In this document: piece after piece, positions 1 to 5,705 of the stretch
Layout of the letters: every line of letters starts with the position of its first letter
Numbering within the stretch: position 1 is the first letter of the stretch
Assembly (NCBI GenBank): GCA_030619345.1
Contig: JAUXBO010000115.1
Coordinates: forward strand, 1 to 7,497
Direction: 5' to 3'
Origin: Candidatus Zixiibacteriota bacterium
GTDB taxonomy: Bacteria; Zixibacteria; MSB-5A5; GN15; FEB-12
DNA: 7,497 nucleotides
The notes under the pieces: generated by a model
Seen by the model: only the letters and a program-made list of their open reading frames with translations
What the model was told of the DNA's origin: nothing
The model's database searches: none
Position numbers and translations under genes: made by a program

Positions 1-6
1 CCGCCC

Positions 7-31
7 TTCCCTCGGACGCGGTCCGAAGGAA
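7..31. repeat. Imperfect inverted repeat at left edge
   Basis: Arms TTCC-c-TCGGAC (7-17) and GTCCGA-a-GGAA (21-31) pair with one mismatch around a GCG loop. It has no T-tract on the plus side and the context to the left is missing, so I cannot say whether it is a terminator of an unseen gene or a dispersed REP-like element. The rest of 1-242 holds no coding frame I would believe. Confidence 0.45.
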
Positions 32-128
32 TAAATCATACATAGCATGCGGAGAACTTGGGATATACATAGAACTCTATTCGGGATACATGTATAGATA
101 AGGTAGTTAAACCACATACGAACAGTTA

Positions 129-149
129 TTCCAATAGGACTATTTGGAA
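129..149. repeat. Bulged hairpin downstream of the TPR gene
   Basis: TTCCAATA (129-136) and TATTTGGAA (141-149) pair with one bulged T around GGAC. It lies about 95 bases beyond the stop codon of the minus-strand TPR gene. No T-run follows on either strand, so it is only a possible 3' structure, not a supported terminator. Confidence 0.25.
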
Positions 150-242
150 CTATTGTCGGCTTGCACGATCGTAACCCAGTGCTTGCGATTAATTGTCAAT
201 CCCACTGACTTCATCTACAAAAAGCTTTGGCTCAAAAAGTGG

Positions 243-1340
243 TTATCGCTTTCGGAACAATATGCTATCCTTCAAATCAAGTGTCTTAACATCTGTCGAA
301 TCGCAGTTCTGAGCCGCATCTAGAGCCGCGATTGCACTGTCGATAAGACCATGACGAATCAACATTTCAGCCTTTCGACGCTCAGTGTCCAAGTAACACG
401 GCTTCAACTTTAAGACGGTATCAAACGCGATTTTGGAGGAATCATATTGCTTAAGGGAGTCATAGGAAATTGCGATACTGTACCAAACCCATTCGGCCGA
501 CTTATCATCAAGCGAGTACAGGTCTATCGAGTTTTTATAGCAATTCAACGCATCTCTGAATTTACCGGCTCGGTATTTCTCAATCCCTTTCAAGTTTTCT
601 GCTCTTGCGGCTTCAAAACCATATTTCCGGGCACTGTCAAAACAGGATGCAGCTTCATCGTGATCCCCCCAATTCCCATTGACCTTTGCACGATTGAACC
701 ACAGAGTGCTAGTATCCGCTAATCCATGTGATTGAGCACTATCAAACGCTTTCAATGCATTCGGGAAAAAACCACTGTCTTTTCTCTCAACGCCAGCCTC
801 GTTGAGATAGCCTCCCAGGTTAAACCACGCCACAGCGAATTCAGGTTTGTGATCCAACGACGTCTTCAAGTGTAATAAAGCTGAATCTGTTTGACCTAAC
901 CATCCTTGTATACTGCCTAAGTAGAAGTGACCAAACGAAGAGTCTTCTGGATTTGTGGATGCAAGGAGATACGATCGGAATATTCGCTCAGCCTCTTGCA
1001 GCCGTTCTCTCCTTGACTCACGAGAATCGCTGTGATGTAGAGCGCTATCCATGGCCAATAACCCATCACGTTCGTTGACGTCTTTCAAAGACTGCAGTTG
1101 GTTGCGAGCGACCTCTAGTGCCTTTGTAAGGCCATATTCCAAGATAGATGGTCTAATCGTCGAAGGCGTGGCGGGCCAATTGAGAATAGCCACTACAACC
1201 AAAATGAAGGTGACGGCAGTGCTCAACCGCCAATCTTGAAGTTCGCTAAATCCCCTACGCGGCCTCCGTCGGTAAGCTATCCATAAAACCAATATAGCCG
1301 CGGCCACACCCAAAACATATGCAATTATTGCCATTATCAT
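243..1340 (-). CDS. Membrane-anchored TPR-repeat protein
   Basis: A 365-residue protein. Two hydrophobic helices (about residues 3-22 and 40-56) flank a strongly basic loop (YRRRPRRG, 23-30). By the positive-inside rule the loop is cytoplasmic, which puts both the N-terminus and the large C-terminal part outside the membrane. From about residue 137 to 345 the protein consists of degenerate tetratricopeptide repeats, for example FYLGSIQGWLGQTDSALLHL (139-158) and ENLKGIEKYRAGKFRDALNC (248-267). TPR arrays bind other proteins; no catalytic domain is visible, so a scaffold or assembly role is inferred. I chose the ATG at 1340 because AGCAGG lies about 8 bases upstream and the protein then begins directly with the first helix. 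The frame stays open to a TTG at 1406, but that would add 22 basic residues and has its GAGG too close. The tRNA-Ser gene lies upstream on the same strand. Confidence 0.85.
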   Translation of the reverse strand: MIMAIIAYVLGVAAAILVLWIAYRRRPRRGFSELQDWRLSTAVTFILVVVAILNWPATPSTIRPSILEYGLTKALEVARNQLQSLKDVNERDGLLAMDSALHHSDSRESRRERLQEAERIFRSYLLASTNPEDSSFGHFYLGSIQGWLGQTDSALLHLKTSLDHKPEFAVAWFNLGGYLNEAGVERKDSGFFPNALKAFDSAQSHGLADTSTLWFNRAKVNGNWGDHDEAASCFDSARKYGFEAARAENLKGIEKYRAGKFRDALNCYKNSIDLYSLDDKSAEWVWYSIAISYDSLKQYDSSKIAFDTVLKLKPCYLDTERRKAEMLIRHGLIDSAIAALDAAQNCDSTDVKTLDLKDSILFRKR

Positions 1341-1451
1341 GGCTGAACCTGCTTTCAACGACTGTTGTGGATTCGCACGACTCCTTCTTAGAAGAGTACA
1401 GCGCAAGCCTCAACAACCAGTTTATTCTCACACGAGCGACTGTCGTCCTAC

Positions 1452-1480
1452 AAGGTAATCCTGACTGTTTACAGTGTCAA
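1452..1480 (-). promoter_or_regulatory. Candidate promoter of the TPR gene
   Basis: On the minus strand a perfect TTGACA (1475-1480) is followed after 17 bases by TACCTT (1452-1457). The -35 matches the sigma-70 consensus fully, the -10 only in three of six positions. It lies between the tRNA gene and the TPR gene and points toward the latter, giving a leader of roughly 100 bases. The consensus of this organism is unknown, so this is tentative. Confidence 0.35.
1464..1475. promoter_or_regulatory. Operator-like palindrome in the spacer
   Basis: ACTGT-TT-ACAGT is a perfect inverted repeat with a two-base centre. It lies between the candidate -35 and -10 boxes of the TPR gene, touching the -35. 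That is where a dimeric repressor would bind, but a 5-base arm can also arise by chance and no regulator is visible nearby. Confidence 0.3.
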
Positions 1481-1487
1481 GAGCAAT

Positions 1488-1573
<86 letters not shown>

Positions 1574-1809
1574 GATATTCTAATAGCACGATAATATTTG
1601 CTATCGCAGGTTCGATAATCTAAGATATTTGACCCGAAAGTAAAGATTTATTGTCCAATCTACGTCTCGCCAGACCAATAGATAGGCCCCGATTCCATTC
1701 CTAAAGGGGATTGCCAATATTCCGACAATCTAAGTATGCGCCTGGCAGGCTCCATAAGGTTGTCTCTTCCACGTTGTGCACTGCACCAGTCCAGGAACGA
1801 GCTATAATT

Positions 1810-3495
1810 ATGACTACGGCAAGAAAAACACAGGGCAAGGCCAACCCCATTCCATGGGATGATGATTACGACCCGGATGAGGAGTTGGAAACAGAAGCGG
1901 CGCCCCCAGACCCATCTGTCCCAACTCCAAATGAACTGCCGGAGAATCCCCCGGTATCCGAAGCCGAACTGAACCAAAACAGTACTTCTGTCTTCCTCGT
2001 CAACGGTGACTTCGAGTTTAGTCTCAACCGCCCTAGGCTGGATTCCATTTCTATCATGGCCAACAATTGCCACTTTGCTCTGTTTATTGAGGACCATAAG
2101 ATCGGATCAAAGGTAGACGGCTTCCAGAAAACCCTGGCCGGGAACTCTGACAACTCACAATCAGTGTCGGACATTGAGAACATGGGCAGGGGGAAATCGG
2201 TGATCCTGGAGCCTCTGCTGTCCAAGCTAAGGGACAAGCCCGAACAGACCAAGGTCATCCTGACTGAAAAAAACAAACGGTCGCATGAGTCGGCAGCCCA
2301 GGCTCTTAAGCAGATCTCCCGCCTAGGCGAAATGATGGAGCTGTCTGATACAGATGGAAAACTCCTCAAAATTGCTGGAGCTGTTTATGGCCTCATCAAG
2401 TACGGGAGATTCGAATCATCGACCTCTTCACAGATGTCAAAATCTGATTTCAATCTACTCAAGAGGTTAAACTTCGACCCTGCTATCCTGTCAATAATTG
2501 GTCTGGTTTACTGCAATCTTGAAGATCAATCGCTGCCATCACCTACCGCTCGCTTGAAAATTGCTAACATTCTGACCGCCGTTGATCTCTTCATTGACAA
2601 TATGGACAGCAACGAACCGATCTCTTCGGAACTATATGAGAGAATGTCGACTGCATACCGTCAGTTGACAGACAAACTCTTGTTCAAAGACGTAGTTGAT
2701 TCACTACTCTCGTTGGTTGGTGAAGAAGTCAGCAGCAATACAGTGCGGCCTGATTTCAATCGAGTACTGATATACTCTCATCAGGCAAGAGGTCTGTATT
2801 CACTCGAAGCTCGTCTGAAAAATGAGAAGTTTGCCATCACAACCATCGGTACTCCTGAGAAATTTGTGGTGGAGTATAAACGACGACCACCGGACATGAT
2901 CATACTCCATTTCAGCACTAATCCAACCGGTGTCATAAAGGAACTACACCAATTCTTGAGCAAAGGACTCGCCATCGGAAGCGTTCCGGCCTATGTGCTT
3001 GTCAAAGATACGGTTGTTGGTCGCCTTACCCCACTGCTGGACATGGGCATTGAAGAAATCCTTGACCTTGAAAGCCAGCTTGATCTGCTGATTCACAAGA
3101 TTAAAAAAGCACGCTCGACCATGAAAGCCGCCTGGTCCAAAGACAAGTCCGATATCTCAACCGTTTCCATCTCAAGGGGTGATCTCTCGCTCATGGGAAT
3201 AATTGACCTGCTCCAGGCAATGGGACCCAGCCGACGGACAACCCGCATAACAGTTACACCGCAGGACACAACAACACAAAGTCTCGTTTTGCATCTTGAT
3301 GAAGGCAAAATCGTACATGCCCTGCTTGATGATCTCAAGGGTGAAGAAGCCGTCTACGCAGCCATGAGATGGGAGAACGGCACCTGGCAAGTCGAGCCAT
3401 TGAAACCTGAGGAAATACCGGAACCAAATATAAGTCTTGCTAATGAAGCGATCCTGATGGAAGGATGCCGGCTACTTGATGAACAGAATCGGTGA
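1810..3495 (+). CDS. PATAN/DUF4388 protein with degenerate HD-GYP and receiver domains
   Basis: A 561-residue soluble protein without signal peptide. Residues 1-58 are an acidic, proline-rich linker. Residues about 155-305 follow the outline of an HD-GYP domain: SHESAAQALKQISRLGEMMEL resembles the first helix, and ARLKIANILTAVDLFIDNMD (247-266) the 'ARILAVADxFDAL' segment. The central HD is replaced (AVYGLIKYGR, 191-200) and the HH/GYP segment is absent, so phosphodiesterase activity is unlikely. Residues about 317-432 look like a receiver domain: RVLIYSHQ stands in for the acidic pocket and PDMIILHF for the phospho-acceptor strand, without the usual aspartate. Residues about 457-530 (GDLSLMGIIDLLQAMG, then LHLDEGKIVHALLDD and GEEAVYAAMRWENGTW) match the PATAN/DUF4388 family found in bacterial signalling proteins. 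The role is inferred as a non-catalytic signalling adaptor. ATG 1810 is preferred, with AGGA 13 bases upstream, which is weak; TTG 1711 is the upstream alternative. Confidence 0.85.
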   Translation: MTTARKTQGKANPIPWDDDYDPDEELETEAAPPDPSVPTPNELPENPPVSEAELNQNSTSVFLVNGDFEFSLNRPRLDSISIMANNCHFALFIEDHKIGSKVDGFQKTLAGNSDNSQSVSDIENMGRGKSVILEPLLSKLRDKPEQTKVILTEKNKRSHESAAQALKQISRLGEMMELSDTDGKLLKIAGAVYGLIKYGRFESSTSSQMSKSDFNLLKRLNFDPAILSIIGLVYCNLEDQSLPSPTARLKIANILTAVDLFIDNMDSNEPISSELYERMSTAYRQLTDKLLFKDVVDSLLSLVGEEVSSNTVRPDFNRVLIYSHQARGLYSLEARLKNEKFAITTIGTPEKFVVEYKRRPPDMIILHFSTNPTGVIKELHQFLSKGLAIGSVPAYVLVKDTVVGRLTPLLDMGIEEILDLESQLDLLIHKIKKARSTMKAAWSKDKSDISTVSISRGDLSLMGIIDLLQAMGPSRRTTRITVTPQDTTTQSLVLHLDEGKIVHALLDDLKGEEAVYAAMRWENGTWQVEPLKPEEIPEPNISLANEAILMEGCRLLDEQNR

Positions 3496-3510
3496 GACGT
3501 ATTACCGATT
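3487..3510. repeat. Inverted repeat joining two convergent stop codons
   Basis: AATCGGT (3487-3493) and ACCGATT (3504-3510) are perfect 7-base arms around a 10-base loop. The left arm runs into the TGA of the PATAN gene (3493-3495) and the right arm into the TAA of the minus-strand gene (3509-3511). Only 13 bases separate the two genes. It could form a hairpin at the 3' ends of both mRNAs, but no T-run follows on either strand, so it is not a classic terminator. Confidence 0.4.
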
Positions 3511-4024
3511 AAACCCGATTATCCCCGCCTCCACTCAATAGACTCTTCTGATACAGTATAAACTTCTCGATAGCTCCATATCTTGGTCGTATCACCTGAA
3601 AAACCAGGAACGAAAACAGGACCATAAATACTGTTTCCCGGAATCGGCCGGTCAGATAAAAGTAGAGATAACCGTAGAGCGAGATAGATGCTATCACCAG
3701 AAACGTCGGCTTCAGCGCCCCGATCAACCCGACTACCAGATCCTGTTCGAGGGTATCAATCCTGCGGACCATCGGCTTGCGCATGGCAGCCGTCTTGCTC
3801 CAGAAGGCATAAGCGGCATGCCCCACGGCAAGAACCCCAAACATATAAAAAATCGTATCCCCCATATCGCCGACCTTGTTGCTTACCATTTTGTACTTAT
3901 CAAAGTAGAAACACAACAAAAGCAACCCCATCGGCAGCAGCACATTGACAAACATGCCGAAATAAATCGTTTTGGCAATTACCCGGTGGGTATCAACGGC
4001 ATTGTCGCTATCAAGAAGGCTCAT
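3509..4024 (-). CDS. Small four-helix membrane protein, third of a paralogous trio
   Basis: A 171-residue integral membrane protein with helices at about 20-41, 56-76, 104-125 and 129-146, a basic stretch between helices 2 and 3 (MRKPMVRR, 81-88) and a hydrophilic tail. I recognise no named family. Helices 3-4 and the following segment (LVIASISLYGYLYFYLTG, then RPRYGAIEKF) align with the same region of the two genes upstream, including the glycine in helix 3 and the proline-charged motif after helix 4, so it is a diverged paralogue. It is longest at the N-terminus. Its ATG overlaps the upstream stop as ATGA (4021-4024), with GGAG six bases before the start, so it is translationally coupled and last in the operon. 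It converges with the PATAN gene. Confidence 0.88.
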   Translation of the reverse strand: MSLLDSDNAVDTHRVIAKTIYFGMFVNVLLPMGLLLLCFYFDKYKMVSNKVGDMGDTIFYMFGVLAVGHAAYAFWSKTAAMRKPMVRRIDTLEQDLVVGLIGALKPTFLVIASISLYGYLYFYLTGRFRETVFMVLFSFLVFQVIRPRYGAIEKFILYQKSLLSGGGDNRV

Positions 4025-4479
4025 GGTCGCTCCAATTTTTCCAGTAGTTCCTCGAATTTTGATTCTCTCGGCCAGTACATGGCGGACCAGAACAGGCCGG
4101 GAAGATAGAACATCAACATCCGGCTCAGATCGCCGGAAAGAAAATAAACAACTAACCCATATATATATATCGCTTCCACCAACGCCAGTTTGGTGAGAGT
4201 TATTGTAAACGCGAACTGCGCCGGTTTCATTGTGGAATTAATCGCTTTGCGGAAGTTACCAATTTGAATTTGTTCGATAATCGGATACAGGGCCGGTTGA
4301 GCCAGGGCGAGAATCATCAATACGTAAAACATAATGTCAGTCTCGCCCCCCTCGTAGGAGACTACCTCTACAAGCTGAGCGATGGCGAGATAAATTACGG
4401 GCACAACTATCAGCAGCAAGACCGCCATGATCTTGATCCGCTTGAACGTTACCTGCGCGAATGCATCCATTGGTATCAT
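4021..4479 (-). CDS. Small four-helix membrane protein, second of a paralogous trio
   Basis: A 152-residue integral membrane protein with helices at about 15-37, 48-67, 94-114 and 120-135 and a charged C-terminus (SKFEELLEKLE). It is the closest relative of the gene just upstream: both begin MIPxD, share a PVxY in helix 1, and share LV-A-YI-GL in helix 3, FY--G--W in helix 4, then WP-E-K--E---KLE. Function is unknown. The start at 4479 is set by GGAGG five bases upstream and by the ATGA overlap with the preceding stop (4476-4479). The frame stays open to 4617, but that extension lies entirely inside the upstream gene. Helix 3 (LALVEAIYIYGLVVYFL) resembles the outer helix of ATP synthase subunit c, but the glutamate is not kept in the paralogues. 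Confidence 0.9.
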   Translation of the reverse strand: MIPMDAFAQVTFKRIKIMAVLLLIVVPVIYLAIAQLVEVVSYEGGETDIMFYVLMILALAQPALYPIIEQIQIGNFRKAINSTMKPAQFAFTITLTKLALVEAIYIYGLVVYFLSGDLSRMLMFYLPGLFWSAMYWPRESKFEELLEKLERP

Positions 4480-4943
4480 GCGGCCTCCAGTTTCCGAACA
4501 AATTCCCGATACTTTTCTTCGGTTGGCCAGCGAATAATCGTCCAGGTAATGCCAATCGGGTAGAAGTACCAGAGGTAGGTCATATCTTGAGTGATGAATA
4601 CAAGCATAAGTCCCCATATGTAACTAGCGATCACCAGCGCTGATCGTATAATCATGATGTTATCATACAGGGCTAGTTCAGACGTACACTGAGTTTTGCC
4701 ACTTTTGAATCCGACGATTAGAACTTTCTGGACCATCGGACCGGCCAACGGTACAATGATTGCCAATGGCAGGAATACATACAGTAGTATCGGTGGATCC
4801 GAGACACTCCCAGAGGGTGTGTGGTCACCGAACATCTGCCATGCTACAATGAAATATGCAACGGGAGAACTGGCCAGAATCAAATACATTTTCAGCTTAA
4901 AGGTAAATCTTTGGCCCTTCGTCCCGACATCCTTCGGTATCAT
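4476..4943 (-). CDS. Small four-helix membrane protein, first of a paralogous trio
   Basis: A 155-residue integral membrane protein with helices at about 17-37, 51-70, 95-116 and 121-138. The basic N-terminus and the basic, polar C-terminal tail (RWPTEEKYREFVRKLE) suggest both ends are cytoplasmic. The loop between helices 1 and 2 is polar (DHTPSGSVSDP), and the loop between helices 2 and 3 carries basic residues. It shares the helix 3/helix 4/WP-E-K pattern with the two genes downstream. No named family is recognised and there are no catalytic motifs. AGAGG lies five bases before the ATG. It begins 40 bases after the tadA stop, so cotranscription with tadA is likely. Its stop overlaps the next start as ATGA. 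Confidence 0.9.
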   Translation of the reverse strand: MIPKDVGTKGQRFTFKLKMYLILASSPVAYFIVAWQMFGDHTPSGSVSDPPILLYVFLPLAIIVPLAGPMVQKVLIVGFKSGKTQCTSELALYDNIMIIRSALVIASYIWGLMLVFITQDMTYLWYFYPIGITWTIIRWPTEEKYREFVRKLEAA

Positions 4944-4983
4944 AATACCTCTATCTTCCTAACAAAAAAAGTGCTAACGGCAC

Positions 4984-5460
4984 TCAATTTATCCCCTCTT
5001 TCTTTTTCCGGACCTGCTGAAAAAAGAGCTTCATCATCGAAGCAACCTCTTCTTCCATTATTCCCGAGATAACTTCAATCCGATGATTCAGTTTTGTCTC
5101 GGTCGGGATATCAAATATCGAACCGCAGGCGCCAAACTTCGGGTCTTTGGCTCCATAGACGATTGTCTTAATCCGCGAAAGCACCGCCGCCCCGGCGCAC
5201 ATGGCGCATGGTTCGAGAGTGCTGAACAGATAGCAGTTTTCCAGACGCCAGTCACCAAAATAGTTGTAAGCCGCGGACAGGGCAATCATCTCGGCATGGG
5301 CGGTGGCATCGTGAAGGGTCTGGGTCTGATTGTATCCCCGCCCGATTATACGATTCTCAAAAACAACCAGCGCTCCGACGGGAACTTCATCGAACTCCAA
5401 CGCCTTATTGGCTTCCTGCATGGCCGCCTTCATATGGTCAGGATACTTCTCAACGTTCAT
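4984..5460 (-). CDS. tadA: tRNA-specific adenosine deaminase
   Basis: TadA converts adenosine 34 to inosine in the anticodon of tRNA-Arg(ACG), letting one tRNA read CGU, CGC and CGA; it is a cytoplasmic zinc enzyme. The 158-residue product has the full cytidine/deoxycytidylate deaminase signature: HAE (H55, E57) with the zinc ligand and proton shuttle, and PCAMC (84-88) with the two cysteine ligands. Its spacing agrees with the E. coli enzyme. VPVGALVV (26-33) forms the first core strand, and the C-terminal helix ends FFQQVRKKK, typical for TadA. Length is normal. The start is uncertain: ATG 5460 is used here, ATG 5466 gives MFMN, and the frame stays open to a TTG at 5496. None has a clear Shine-Dalgarno sequence. 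It is the first gene of the minus-strand run ahead of three membrane proteins. Confidence 0.96.
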   Translation of the reverse strand: MNVEKYPDHMKAAMQEANKALEFDEVPVGALVVFENRIIGRGYNQTQTLHDATAHAEMIALSAAYNYFGDWRLENCYLFSTLEPCAMCAGAAVLSRIKTIVYGAKDPKFGACGSIFDIPTETKLNHRIEVISGIMEEEVASMMKLFFQQVRKKKEGIN

Positions 5461-5547
5461 AAACATAATATTGGGATAGATAGACCGACAGAGCAACCAG
5501 ATTTTTTTGAGTACACTTGTTGCTAGCTTAAAGAGCTTCTCCTGCAG

Positions 5548-5573
5548 GTCGAAACCGACTTGCGGGTTTCGAC
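5548..5573. repeat. Perfect 9-base inverted repeat, REP-like
   Basis: GTCGAAACC (5548-5556) and GGTTTCGAC (5565-5573) pair perfectly around an 8-base loop. A second pair, CAGGT (5545-5549) and ACCTG (5580-5584), extends the symmetry outward with a small insertion. It lies between the divergent tadA and beta-helix genes, about 90 bases upstream of tadA and 130 upstream of the other. It is too far from a stop codon to serve as a terminator, and no T-run follows. A dispersed palindromic element is the simplest reading. Confidence 0.6.
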
Positions 5574-5608
5574 ATTGGTACCTGCCAGCTAACCTACAGA
5601 TGATAAGT

Positions 5609-5632
5609 CACCCTGAGCTTAGTCGAAGGGTG
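5609..5632. repeat. CACCCT/AGGGTG inverted repeat with CCTGAGC..CGAAGGG core
   Basis: Arms CACCCT (5609-5614) and AGGGTG (5627-5632) enclose a core whose ends, CCTGAGC (5612-5618) and CGAAGGG (5624-5630), recur at 7368-7385 with a four-base rather than five-base middle. The recurrence in a second intergenic space supports a dispersed repeat family. The run GGTTTTTAA after the right arm would also allow weak termination on the plus strand. Confidence 0.55.
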
Positions 5633-5659
5633 GTTTTTAATGTACAATTCGAAAATTCG

Positions 5660-5687
5660 TTGTAAGATCGCCACTTTTGTCTAAATT
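5660..5687 (+). promoter_or_regulatory. Candidate promoter of the dockerin gene
   Basis: TTGTAA (5660-5665) and TAAATT (5682-5687) are separated by 16 bases, ending 18 bases before the ATG at 5706. Each box matches the sigma-70 consensus in four of six positions. The leader would be very short but would include the ribosome binding site AGGG at 5697-5700. Weak evidence. Confidence 0.3.
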
Positions 5688-5705
5688 ACTCTTGTGAGGG
5701 TTGTT

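Noticed and set aside
1..242. A possible gene in the left-end region.
   Set aside because: No frame with a start, ribosome binding site and sensible translation was found; only the hairpins at 7-31 and 129-149 stand out.
1803..1808. A perfect TATAAT just before the start codon of the PATAN gene.
   Set aside because: It ends one base before the ATG at 1810, so transcription would begin inside the gene, and no -35 lies at a proper distance.
1711..1809. A 33-residue N-terminal extension of the PATAN protein from a TTG start.
   Set aside because: The AAAGGGG before it is directly adjacent to the TTG, leaving no spacing, and the extension has no acidic linker character like the rest of the N-terminus. 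It cannot be fully excluded.
1866..2369. A 167-codon open frame antisense to the PATAN gene.
   Set aside because: Serine-rich composition typical of an antisense shadow; the plus-strand frame carries recognisable domains.
4021..4479. Resemblance of helix 3 (LALVEAIYIYGLVVYFL) in the middle membrane protein to the ion-binding helix of ATP synthase subunit c.
   Set aside because: The key glutamate is alanine-flanked and missing in the other two paralogues, and the four-helix length and charged tail do not fit subunit c. Likely convergent helix composition.
4480..4617. A 46-residue N-terminal extension of the second membrane protein.
   Set aside because: It lies wholly inside the upstream gene in another frame, while the start at 4479 has GGAGG and the ATGA overlap.
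5083..5526. A 147-codon open frame antisense to tadA.
   Set aside because: It mirrors the conserved deaminase codons and has no recognisable features of its own.
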